Shown here: positions 55,857-63,801 of the stretch, piece after piece
Layout: every line of letters starts with the position of its first letter
Numbering within the stretch: position 1 is the first letter of the stretch
The notes under the pieces: model-generated
Databases searched by the model: none
The model's input: the letters and a program-made list of their open reading frames with translations, nothing else
What the model was told of the DNA's origin: nothing
Assembly (NCBI GenBank): GCA_012520255.1
Contig: JAAYOQ010000017.1
Location: 62,001 to 126,000 of the forward strand
Source: Erysipelotrichia bacterium
GTDB lineage: Bacteria > Bacillota_I > Bacilli_A > Erysipelotrichales > Erysipelotrichaceae
Direction: 5' to 3'
Length of the DNA: 64,000 nucleotides
Made by a program: the position numbers and the translations under genes

Positions 55857-56963
55857 ATGAAAAATATGTTTAAATACTTTTCAGTAATAGTAATATTGGT
55901 TCTTGTTTTAAGTGGATGTAATTTTATAAAAAACGTTGAAGAAAATCCAATTGATCCCAATTATGAATCTGGTTTGTCACAACAGGAACTATTTTCATAT
56001 TTAAACAAGCCAATAGGGTACAGAGAAGACAAGGTTGATAATTATATCTATTTTACTTTTTATTTAGATCATAAAGTTGAATATTCATTTTCTAATGAGG
56101 AAATAATTTATAAAGGAAATGTTATCGATTTTACCTATCTGGGCAAAAACCATTTTGAAATCAGTTGCCAATTTGATCCTGAAGATGATCAAAACTTTGC
56201 CAGCTTTGTTAAGACATTTGATATTTGCTTTGAAGAAAAGAATCCGGATAGAATTGAGATTTCATTTGATGGTAATACTTACAGTCTTATAGATGATATC
56301 GGTTTTGATTATGGTGGCTTGATGTTATCGTTGCAGTTGTATAGAGCTTATTTTGTTGAATTCACCGATGCAGTTTTATATGTCAGCTTTTATGATGGTA
56401 ATCAATTTTATTATGATAATGGTTCAAAAGTTCTTACTGGAACTGTAGATAATATAATATATCTAGGTAAGGATGTTTATGATGTAAGCATTAAAATATC
56501 AGATGGAGAAAATCAATATCATAATCCGTTTTTATTGACATATTCATCATCATATCCGGAAAAAATATTCATAGAATTAGAAGAATTCGGATTGGTAGAA
56601 ATGCAAGCTGATAAGGGTCGGGATACTGTTGATATTTTAACGATTTTAAATAATGATGGGCCTTTTAAAGAAGTAAATGGTAAAAACATTAGAATTTTTG
56701 ACGTTGATAATTTTTATTACATTAAAACAAATATCAACGAAGATTATTTATTAAAAGGGATTATAACATTATTTGATTATTGTGGTAGAGGTATATACAG
56801 TATGACTGTTCAATTTTCTATTGATGATGATTTAGAAAATATAGAAAACAAATACGATATAGAAGTCACATTTGAATATGATGAACAAGAAAAAATTCTA
56901 AAAATTAAGGAATATGATATCTTAAGAATGATAAAAGAAAACTACATCTTTAAACCAAAATAG
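55857..56963 (+). CDS. Lipoprotein with three tandem repeats of an unknown beta-rich domain
   Basis: A 368-residue protein with a signal ending LVLSGC (Cys near 21). Three successive modules of about 90-100 residues align with each other: GNVIDFTYLGKNHFEISCQF, GTVDNIIYLGKDVYDVSIKI and GIITLFDYCGRGIYSMTVQF each follow an aromatic strand. No named domain recognised. ATG 55857 after AGAGGTG gives the correct signal; an upstream GTG at 55848 is rejected. Confidence 0.78.
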   Translation: MKNMFKYFSVIVILVLVLSGCNFIKNVEENPIDPNYESGLSQQELFSYLNKPIGYREDKVDNYIYFTFYLDHKVEYSFSNEEIIYKGNVIDFTYLGKNHFEISCQFDPEDDQNFASFVKTFDICFEEKNPDRIEISFDGNTYSLIDDIGFDYGGLMLSLQLYRAYFVEFTDAVLYVSFYDGNQFYYDNGSKVLTGTVDNIIYLGKDVYDVSIKISDGENQYHNPFLLTYSSSYPEKIFIELEEFGLVEMQADKGRDTVDILTILNNDGPFKEVNGKNIRIFDVDNFYYIKTNINEDYLLKGIITLFDYCGRGIYSMTVQFSIDDDLENIENKYDIEVTFEYDEQEKILKIKEYDILRMIKENYIFKPK

Positions 56964-56982
56964 AAGTACCAGCTTCTATTTT
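56957..56982. terminator. Bidirectional terminator
   Basis: AAAATAGAAG (56957-56966) pairs perfectly with CTTCTATTTT (56973-56982), spanning the stops of both converging genes. Confidence 0.82.
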
Positions 56983-57320
56983 TAATCTATTTTTTGTAAT
57001 TGAGTTGATACGATATCTTTATTATGGTCGCTATAAGTAAGCGTAATGATATTGTTTTGATAATATATAGAGTCAATTAATCCAGATTCTAAATTAGTTA
57101 CAGGACAATTCATTTGCCTGCTGGTTAAAGCTAATTTAGTTTTTTTATTTTTTAAAACATCAGAAGAAATATAGATAATAAAACCTGAACAGATAATCTG
57201 CTTTTCAAGGTTGAATAAAGAAAACTTATTATCGATGATTTCTAAAAAAAATATCTCTGATTTATATTGTCCATTTAATTCATACATAATACAATTCCCA
57301 TTATAAAATAACTTTAGCAT
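56982..57320 (-). CDS. Hypothetical protein
   Basis: A 112-residue, beta-rich soluble protein with no recognised motif. The start at 57320 has AAGGGA upstream, and composition is coding-like. It diverges from the Y-family polymerase operon; a shared regulator is possible but not shown. Confidence 0.55.
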   Translation of the reverse strand: MLKLFYNGNCIMYELNGQYKSEIFFLEIIDNKFSLFNLEKQIICSGFIIYISSDVLKNKKTKLALTSRQMNCPVTNLESGLIDSIYYQNNIITLTYSDHNKDIVSTQLQKID

Positions 57321-57359
57321 AATTCTTTTTCCCTTTGAAGTCTCTTTAGTTGAACGTAA

Positions 57360-57380
57360 TTCAATTATGTTATAATTGAA
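57360..57380. promoter_or_regulatory. 21-bp palindrome over the -10 of the polY-yolD operon
   Basis: TTCAATTAT (57360-57368), GTT, ATAATTGAA (57372-57380) is a perfect 9-bp inverted repeat covering the -10 TATAAT (57371-57376). A nearby TTGAA-N5-TTCAA (57350-57364) adds symmetry. It is not a standard LexA box of the GAAC-N4-GTTC type. Likely an operator. Confidence 0.6.
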
Positions 57381-57398
57381 AAGTAAAAGGTGGATTAT

Positions 57399-58676
57399 AT
57401 GGAAGATAAAGCATACCTGTGTATTGATTTGAAATCTTTCTATGCATCAGTAGAGTGTGTTGAAAGAGGATTAGATCCAATGACAGCCAACTTAGTGGTT
57501 GCTGATAGTGAAAGAACGGATAAGACAATCTGCTTGGCAGTCAGTGTAAATATGAAAAAGTCAGGTGTTAAAAATAGATGCCGTCTTTTTGAAATACCCA
57601 AAAATATTGATTATGTTATTGCGCCACCTCGAATGCAAAAATATATCGATTATTCATGTGCAGTGTATGATTTATATCTAGACTATTTTTCTAAAGATGA
57701 TGTGTATGTATATTCGATTGATGAATGTTTTATTGATATTACCCCATATTTAAATATTTATAAAAAAACCCCAAGAGAAATGGCAGAATTTCTATTAAAA
57801 GAAATAAGTAGAAAAATCGGAATCAGAGCAAGTTGTGGTATAGGCACAAATCTGTATCTGACAAAAATTGCTTTAGATATTACAGCCAAAAAAGCTGATG
57901 ATTTTATTGGTGAATTAAATCAGGAAACTTTTAAAGAGACTTTATGGAACCATCAGCCATTGACTGATTTCTGGCGTATTGGACCAGGTACACAACGAAC
58001 CTTAAATAATATTGGTATTTATACAATGGGCCAGATTGCCTGGGCGAGTGAAGAAAAACTTTATGAAGTTTTTGGTATTGATGCGGAACTTCTGATTGAC
58101 CATGCCTGGGGTATTGAACCGGTAACCATTGCTGATATAAAAGAATATCAACCTAAAAGTAATTCTATATCTCAAGGGCAGGTATTAGCTAAAGACTACA
58201 GTTATAAACAGGCTGAGATTATAGTTAAAGAAATGATGGATTTACTTTCATTACAGCTTGTTGATAAGCAATTATATACTTCCAATATCTCTTTAATGAT
58301 TGGTTATAGTAACAGATATAATTTAAAAGGCTCAACAGGAAGTCTGACTTTAGATTTTGATACCAACAGTGACACTGTTCTGATAGAAAATGTAGTTAAA
58401 TTATATAGTCGATTAGTAAATAAATCAGCAATGGTTCGAAGAGTAACTGTTTCCTGCAATAAACTAACAGCTGATCCGGTTAGCTTTGTGCAGAGTAACC
58501 TTTTTGAAGAGATAAGTCAAAAGGATATCGAAAAAGATAATGCAGCCCAAAAAGCAATTATAGAAATAAAGAAAAGATTTGGTAAAGATGCCATACTTAA
58601 AGGTATGAACTTTGAAGAAGGTGCAACTACCAGAGAAAGAAATCATCAGATAGGAGGGCATAAAAGTGGCAAGTAA
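57399..58676 (+). CDS. Y-family DNA polymerase (UmuC/YqjW type)
   Basis: A 425-residue translesion polymerase. YLCIDLKSFYASVECVERG is the Y-family start with catalytic Asp, YSIDECFIDI (about 106) carries the DE pair, followed by ASCGIGTNLYLTKIA, thumb and little-finger domains. Length and divergence from DinB fit the UvrX/YqjW group, which works with YolD. ATG 57399 is used. Its last 11 nt overlap yolD. Confidence 0.92.
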   Translation: MEDKAYLCIDLKSFYASVECVERGLDPMTANLVVADSERTDKTICLAVSVNMKKSGVKNRCRLFEIPKNIDYVIAPPRMQKYIDYSCAVYDLYLDYFSKDDVYVYSIDECFIDITPYLNIYKKTPREMAEFLLKEISRKIGIRASCGIGTNLYLTKIALDITAKKADDFIGELNQETFKETLWNHQPLTDFWRIGPGTQRTLNNIGIYTMGQIAWASEEKLYEVFGIDAELLIDHAWGIEPVTIADIKEYQPKSNSISQGQVLAKDYSYKQAEIIVKEMMDLLSLQLVDKQLYTSNISLMIGYSNRYNLKGSTGSLTLDFDTNSDTVLIENVVKLYSRLVNKSAMVRRVTVSCNKLTADPVSFVQSNLFEEISQKDIEKDNAAQKAIIEIKKRFGKDAILKGMNFEEGATTRERNHQIGGHKSGK

Positions 58677-59004
58677 ACCTAAAAATAAAATGAGTATTTC
58701 TAATAGAGCTAAACAATTTATGCCTTTTAGTGCTTTATCCGGTTTTCAAGAAGCTTTAAAACAGGTTGAGATTAAAAAAGAAAGGGTTGAGAAAATAGAA
58801 TTATCGCATTCACAGAAGGAAAGATTAAATCAGATTATCAAAGAATTAAAGCCGGATGATGAAATAAAAGTTGAATATTATGATGGTAATAGATACCAAT
58901 TTGTTACAGGGTTATTTAAAAAGACCGATGAAATATATTCCAATTTGTATATCGGAAAAGAAGTAGTTGATATTGAAGCTATAAAGGATATTGAAATTTA
59001 TTAG
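58666..59004 (+). CDS. YolD-like protein, partner of the Y-family polymerase
   Basis: A 112-residue protein of the YolD family (NRAKQFMPFSALSGFQEAL), widely paired with UmuC-type polymerases in Firmicutes and proposed to substitute for UmuD. It starts at GTG 58666, with GGAGG eight bases upstream and within the polymerase gene, so the two are translationally coupled. Confidence 0.87.
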   Translation: MASKPKNKMSISNRAKQFMPFSALSGFQEALKQVEIKKERVEKIELSHSQKERLNQIIKELKPDDEIKVEYYDGNRYQFVTGLFKKTDEIYSNLYIGKEVVDIEAIKDIEIY

Positions 59005-59023
59005 TAAAATAATCTAATAAAAT

Positions 59024-59087
59024 ATTCTTTACATTATTGATATGAATTATACGTTTGTTATAATTATAAATGTAAAGAATTTTTTTC
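59024..59087 (+). terminator. Two-tier hairpin terminator after yolD
   Basis: A 12-bp perfect outer stem (59024-59035 with 59069-59080) encloses an inner AATTATA/TATAATT stem (59045-59051 with 59059-59065), and six Ts follow. It works as an intrinsic terminator but is longer than needed. Confidence 0.72.
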
Positions 59088-59106
59088 TAGTAGAACACAT
59101 CGTTAA

Positions 59107-59345
59107 AATGAAGTTTTTGAAGTGAACACATTTGATGATGGATGCTTTAGCAGTGTCATCGGTATAATTAATTGAACTTCTTCCAATGATAATAAAAAGT
59201 ATCACTTTTTGAGTATTAGTGAAGGTATCAAATATAAAAATTTTATGGACACATATTTGCTTGGCTTCTGATTAGAAATCCGAAACTGTTAGAAAAAATA
59301 ATTAAAGAATTGATAAAATTGATTAATAAAACAAAATTTGAATAA
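59107..59345 (+). pseudogene. Possible remnant of a decayed small gene
   Basis: One frame from 59107 reads EVFEVNTFDDGCFSSVIGII, a stop, then further coding-like sequence through KNFMDTYLLGF and another stop. A shifted frame then reads RNPKLLEKIIKELIKLINK to a TAA at 59343-59345. The run of plausible sequence across frames suggests frameshift and stop decay. Parent family unknown; chance composition is possible. Confidence 0.3.
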
Positions 59346-59405
59346 TGTGATAAAAATTATTGAAAAAATGGTAGTTGGATATTTTAAAAATCAGATGAAA
59401 TATAC

Positions 59406-59411
59406 TATAAT
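59406..59411 (+). promoter_or_regulatory. Probable -10 of the methyltransferase operon
   Basis: TATAAT at 59406-59411 with a weak TTTAAA -35 at 59383-59388. Confidence 0.4.
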
Positions 59412-59465
59412 ATTCCTGTTGGACAATTATCGATATTGAATCTTTCAAGGCTGTGAGGTATAAAG

Positions 59466-60020
59466 GTGAACATTATAAGTAGAACAACAGAGTTGGATAA
59501 ACATCTGATAAAACCATATTTAAAAAAAGATAGTATTACCGTTGACATGACTGCGGGTAATGGTAATGATACTTTGTTTCTGGCTTTAAATAGTAAAAAG
59601 GTATATGCATTTGACATTCAACAGGTTGCTATTGAAAAAACAGAAGAATTATTAAAAGAAAACTGTTTGGATAATTATGAATTGATTTGTGATTGTCATA
59701 GTAAAATAGATAATTACATTAATGAATCAATAGATGTTTTTATTTTTAATTTTGGTTATCTTCCAAAAGCTGATAAAATAATCACTACAATTGCCGAAAC
59801 CAGTTTAAAAGCTCTGGAGAAAACTTTAGAACTTCTTAAAATCAATGGCTTAATATGTATGACTTTGTATCACGGACATAAAAATGGAGAAATTGAGAGA
59901 AGAGAAATATTAAGTTATGTTGAAAAACTTGATTTCAGTAAGTACTATGTTCTGTATATCATGCCTATTAATCAGAAAAACTGTCCACCAGAAATGGTTT
60001 TGATTACTAAAAGGAAATAA
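59466..60020 (+). CDS. MnmM/YtqB-like SAM methyltransferase
   Basis: A 184-residue class I methyltransferase: DMTAGNGNDTLFLA is the SAM loop and FNFGYLPKADK matches the YtqB/MnmM family, which methylates the wobble-uridine intermediate nm5s2U to mnm5s2U in Gram-positives. ThiI and TrmFO elsewhere in the window are other tRNA modifiers. It starts at GTG 59466 with GAGG at the right distance. Confidence 0.82.
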   Translation: MNIISRTTELDKHLIKPYLKKDSITVDMTAGNGNDTLFLALNSKKVYAFDIQQVAIEKTEELLKENCLDNYELICDCHSKIDNYINESIDVFIFNFGYLPKADKIITTIAETSLKALEKTLELLKINGLICMTLYHGHKNGEIERREILSYVEKLDFSKYYVLYIMPINQKNCPPEMVLITKRK

Positions 60021-60023
60021 GAT

Positions 60024-60731
60024 ATGAAAAAGACTTTATTGGTATTATTTATTTTTATATTGATTGGATGTTCAGCCTTTCACGAGCATCAATATTCGAA
60101 AGCCAATTATCAGCAGCCGGCTATTTGTAAAATATGTCAAAAAGAGGCAGGTTTTCCTTTGCAACCGGACTTTATTAAATACAATATAATTTTAAATATG
60201 GAAATTGGAAAGAGTTATCAACTGGAAACTGTATGTAAAGATGACAAAACGATTTATACTAATGCTACAGTACAGGTGATGGAATATATTAAAAACTATC
60301 AAAATGACAATTATATAAATAATGATGATTATCAATGGAAAAGAGTAGTTTTAAAACTTAGTTTTGATGATGATAATATAGTAGAAAATGGAGTTTCCGT
60401 TAATTATCTGACGACTAATTATTATAATATTGGTCAATATGTTTCAACCTATAATTATAATTACGATGAATCATATTATGAATTTACAGTTAATTACTAT
60501 GGGATAGATTATCTTGATTGTAAATTAATTATTTCCACAGTCAATGTTGATTGGCAAAGTGTTGATAACCGATATATAAAGGAATATATATTTACTTTTG
60601 ATTTTAATGTTCCCAAAGACTTCGATGGTATAGTAGTAGGTGTCAGAAATGCAGCAATAGATTCTGGTAGTTACACTTATTTTTACGAATATTATGATAG
60701 TGAGCAATTTTTATTGTTTAGATTGGATTAG
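60024..60731 (+). CDS. Lipoprotein with a His/Cys knuckle near the N-terminus
   Basis: A 235-residue protein with signal MKKTLLVLFIFILIGC. Just after the lipid Cys is FHEHQYSKANYQQPAICKIC, like the short HxW-x-A-x(n)-C-x2-C repeats of secreted Firmicutes proteins, perhaps a metal knuckle. The rest is Tyr/Asn/Asp-rich and beta-like, unknown. Three nt after mnmM and before the LtaS-like gene, so probably one operon. Confidence 0.7.
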   Translation: MKKTLLVLFIFILIGCSAFHEHQYSKANYQQPAICKICQKEAGFPLQPDFIKYNIILNMEIGKSYQLETVCKDDKTIYTNATVQVMEYIKNYQNDNYINNDDYQWKRVVLKLSFDDDNIVENGVSVNYLTTNYYNIGQYVSTYNYNYDESYYEFTVNYYGIDYLDCKLIISTVNVDWQSVDNRYIKEYIFTFDFNVPKDFDGIVVGVRNAAIDSGSYTYFYEYYDSEQFLLFRLD

Positions 60732-60734
60732 TAT

Positions 60735-62789
60735 ATGGAAATTACGTATTTGGTAGAAGAAGATATTATAAAAGAAAAGCCAAAAAAAGAAAATAAATTG
60801 GTCGGTATTTTAATGATGCCGCTGGTTATTTTCTATTTAGAATCAGCTACCAGATTTTTCTGTTTTGGTTTTTCAGTTAATAAGTCATTTGTTTTTATAT
60901 TGCTTTTTTCATTGTCGTTTGGACTGTTGTTAAGCAGTGTAATTATGTTATTTAAAAAAAGAAACTTTGTGATTGGTTTGCTTTTATTACTTTTGATTTT
61001 ATTTTATGGTTTTAATATTGTCTATCACTCCATATTTCATTCTTTTTTCAGCTGGTCTACTTTATTTATGGCTACTGATATTACCGATTTCTACCGAGAA
61101 GCAATAGCTGGAGTTATTGATGCTTTACCAAAAATAATAACTATATTAATACCGTTGGTCTTATTTTTGCTGTTTAAAAAGAAAGTTAGATTATTTGAAA
61201 GTTTCAGTAAGAAACATTTGCTGGTCTTTGTTGCTGCATTTTTATCAGCCACATTAACACTATCATTAATTACTTTGATCGATAATAATAAAAAACAGCT
61301 GTTAGCTTTGCAATTGGACTATTCAGAAGTAGTCAAAAGTTTTGGTTTAGCAATAGCCAATATTGAAGAAGGTCGTGAATTAATTTTTGGCGCTCCGAAA
61401 ATAGAAGTGAAAAATCCTTATGATGTAATAATAACCCTAAGTAATCAGAGCGATGTAACTTTGGATATAGATCGATTGATTTTTTACAATACTTTAAATA
61501 TTGATTTTGATAAACTGATTAAAAATGCCCCAAATGACACAATTAAAAAGATGCATGAGTATTTTTCTTTGAACCCTGCCAGTGATAAAAATGATTTTAC
61601 AGGTTATTTTGCTGGTAAAAATCTTATCTTTTTAACCTTGGAAGGATTCTCATCTGAAGTAATTATTCCGGAATTAATGCCAACATTATATAAAATGGCC
61701 ACTGAAGGATTTGTTTTCACCAATTCTTATAGTGGACAGTGGGGTGGTTCGACTGCTTCGGGAGAATATGCAAATTTAACTGGCAATTTTTATACATCGG
61801 CATCGTGTCTAAGAAAATCAGCCTCTACCAATACCTATAGTGCCATGGGTAATATGTTTAAAAGAAGTGGGTACAATACTTATGCTTTTCATAATTGGTA
61901 TGGAACATATTATGATCGTGATAGTTCACATCCAAATTTTGGTTATAAATATAAAGCTTATAAGATGGGTTTAAATTTAAAATATTATTGGCCTACAAGT
62001 GACTATGAAATGGCAACAATAACAATTGACGACTATCTCAATTCGAATAAGCCGTTCCATGTTTATTATTTAACGTTATCAGGTCATACCAACTACACCT
62101 GGGGTGGAAATAACATGGCAGCCAGACACCGCAACGAGGTACAGAATATCGGTATAACTAACGAAAATGTAAAAGCGATAATTGCCTGCAATATGGAAGT
62201 GGAAAATATGCTTACCTACCTGGTAGAAAAATTAGATGCCGCAGGTAAACTGGAAGACACTGTATTTGCGATGAATTGCGATCATTATCCTTACGGATTA
62301 CCTGATGCAGCATTAGCAGAGTTATATGGTTTAGAAGCTAAAGATATTCGTGCAAATATCGAGTTATATAAAAATCAGTTTATTCTGTGGTGTGCAAGCA
62401 TGGAAAAACCAATAGTTGTCGATACTCCTGTTGCTGCATATGATATAGTTCCAACCTTGGCAAATCTTTTTGGCTTAGAGTATGAGTCAAAAGTAATTAC
62501 CGGTACTGATGTTTTCTCCAGCAAAGAAAATATCGCTATTATCAATACCTTGACGGGAAGTGGAGGGAACTGGAACTGGAAAACCATTCAAGGGACCTAT
62601 TATTCAGTTACCAGGAAATTTGTAAAGTCTGATAATTGTACATTAGAAGATGATGAAATTGAAGGATATGTTGCCTCAGTAAATAACCGAGTAAATGCCA
62701 TGAGGAAATACTCTATGGATATACTGGATTATAATTATTATAGTTATTTATTTGATAGCAACGGTAAACCTAGATATTCAAAAGAATAA
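60735..62789 (+). CDS. LtaS-like sulfatase-family membrane enzyme
   Basis: A 684-residue protein: five membrane helices in the first 190 residues, then an external sulfatase-fold domain. FLTLEGFSSE holds the metal Glu, GGSTASGEY (about 335-343) the nucleophile Thr, and NCDHYPYG the metal Asp-His pair. This is the lipoteichoic-acid synthase/phosphoglycerol transferase family, which puts glycerol-phosphate on glycolipids or glycans. Exact product uncertain. No strong ribosome site precedes its ATG. Confidence 0.85.
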   Translation: MEITYLVEEDIIKEKPKKENKLVGILMMPLVIFYLESATRFFCFGFSVNKSFVFILLFSLSFGLLLSSVIMLFKKRNFVIGLLLLLLILFYGFNIVYHSIFHSFFSWSTLFMATDITDFYREAIAGVIDALPKIITILIPLVLFLLFKKKVRLFESFSKKHLLVFVAAFLSATLTLSLITLIDNNKKQLLALQLDYSEVVKSFGLAIANIEEGRELIFGAPKIEVKNPYDVIITLSNQSDVTLDIDRLIFYNTLNIDFDKLIKNAPNDTIKKMHEYFSLNPASDKNDFTGYFAGKNLIFLTLEGFSSEVIIPELMPTLYKMATEGFVFTNSYSGQWGGSTASGEYANLTGNFYTSASCLRKSASTNTYSAMGNMFKRSGYNTYAFHNWYGTYYDRDSSHPNFGYKYKAYKMGLNLKYYWPTSDYEMATITIDDYLNSNKPFHVYYLTLSGHTNYTWGGNNMAARHRNEVQNIGITNENVKAIIACNMEVENMLTYLVEKLDAAGKLEDTVFAMNCDHYPYGLPDAALAELYGLEAKDIRANIELYKNQFILWCASMEKPIVVDTPVAAYDIVPTLANLFGLEYESKVITGTDVFSSKENIAIINTLTGSGGNWNWKTIQGTYYSVTRKFVKSDNCTLEDDEIEGYVASVNNRVNAMRKYSMDILDYNYYSYLFDSNGKPRYSKE

Positions 62790-62794
62790 ATTCG

Positions 62795-62837
62795 AAATTA
62801 TCAATTGATAATAATTTTAAAATTATCTATTGATAAT
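62795..62837. promoter_or_regulatory. Pair of near-identical 18-bp operator-like palindromes
   Basis: AAATTATCAATTGATAAT (62795-62812) and AAATTATCTATTGATAAT (62820-62837) differ at one base and are 25 bp apart. The 16-bp core of the first is a perfect palindrome. The second overlaps the -35 (TTGATA, 62830-62835) of the HTH-Panacea gene. Autoregulation by its HTH is the likely reading. Confidence 0.65.
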
Positions 62838-62857
62838 TTTTTTATATATAGTATACT
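62830..62857 (+). promoter_or_regulatory. Promoter of the HTH-Panacea gene, probably leaderless
   Basis: TTGATA (62830-62835), 16-bp spacer, TATACT (62852-62857), 7 nt to the ATG at 62865. No ribosome-binding sequence precedes the ATG. Confidence 0.5.
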
Positions 62858-62864
62858 GATATTG

Positions 62865-63791
62865 ATGAAGGAAAATAAAAATCATTACATATTAAAAAAA
62901 AGAAAAACTATTAAGACTTTCAGAGGGGTAGAAGTAGAATATAATGAAAGTTATTATATCAATACTGATACCAATGAAGAAGTTTATTTTAGAAGTGCGG
63001 AAAAGGAAAATAATAGAGAATTAATTGAAGCTTATAAAAAGCAGGTAAATTTACTAACATCAAAAGAAATAAAAGAAATAAGAAAAAAATATAAATTGAC
63101 TCAAAGAGATTATTCGTTTGCTTTAGGATTGGGTGAAATTACAGTTCATCGATTTGAAAAAGGTTCTATTCAATCTGATGCAGATAATCAACTAATGATT
63201 TTATCTAACAATCCGAAGCACCTGATCAATATGTTGGATGATAACAGTGAACGATTCACTAAGGAGAGATATAACAAGATTCGAAAAAGGTTGCTTGAAC
63301 AGATAGCCTTAAAAGAACATCAGATAGTAAAATTTGATATTGAAGAGTTAAGACAATACAAAATTGTCACCACTGATATTGAGGATATAGTTGTTTATAT
63401 TGTTAATAATTACAATGCTTCCACAATTGATCAAACGACAATCAATCAACATAAATTACATAAAGTATTATATTTTCTGCAAGGATTATCACTGTATATT
63501 TATAAAAGACCTGTATTTGTAGAAGATATATATACATCAGCTCAAGGTCCATATGTTAAAAAGCTGAAAGCGAAATATGGTGGCAATGAAGTGAATGTTG
63601 AAAAAGAAAAAGTTTATCTGAATATGGCAACTCATAAATTGGTTGATTTAATTTTAGAAGCATATGGTAAATATGATAGTAGTTATTTATGTAAATTGAC
63701 ACTTGAGGAATTTGAATTCAATGGTCGCGAAGAAAGAATTAGTAACGAACAGTTAAAAAATTATTTTACGAAAGTTTATGAACAGAAATAA
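62865..63791 (+). CDS. HTH-Panacea (SocA-like, DUF4065) antitoxin-type protein
   Basis: A 308-residue protein: an MqsA-like N-terminal region without its usual CxxC zinc site, a helix-turn-helix (about 66-100, LTQRDYSFALGLGEITVHRFEKG), a helical linker, and a Panacea domain (about 165-300, HKLHKVLYFLQGLSLYIYKRP). Panacea proteins neutralise many toxin types, and SocA is a ClpXP adaptor. No toxin gene adjoins it: an LtaS-like gene lies upstream and a 5'-nucleotidase downstream. An in-frame start at 62805 would begin inside an operator palindrome and is rejected. Confidence 0.82.
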   Translation: MKENKNHYILKKRKTIKTFRGVEVEYNESYYINTDTNEEVYFRSAEKENNRELIEAYKKQVNLLTSKEIKEIRKKYKLTQRDYSFALGLGEITVHRFEKGSIQSDADNQLMILSNNPKHLINMLDDNSERFTKERYNKIRKRLLEQIALKEHQIVKFDIEELRQYKIVTTDIEDIVVYIVNNYNASTIDQTTINQHKLHKVLYFLQGLSLYIYKRPVFVEDIYTSAQGPYVKKLKAKYGGNEVNVEKEKVYLNMATHKLVDLILEAYGKYDSSYLCKLTLEEFEFNGREERISNEQLKNYFTKVYEQK

Positions 63792-63801
63792 GGAGAAAAC
63801 T

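Larger units (their letters stand above)
59005..59465. other. Intergenic region with composite hairpin, possible gene relic and promoter
   Basis: 461 bases without an intact gene. They hold a two-tier hairpin at 59024-59087, a possible decayed coding stretch at 59107-59345 and, near 59406, TATAAT that may promote the methyltransferase gene. The stretch around 59346-59400 and 59412-59450 shows nothing clear. Confidence 0.5.

Noticed and set aside
57340-57380. Canonical LexA box before the Y-family polymerase
   Set aside because: GAAC at 57352-57355 is not followed at the right spacing by GTTC; the strong palindrome present is a different sequence.
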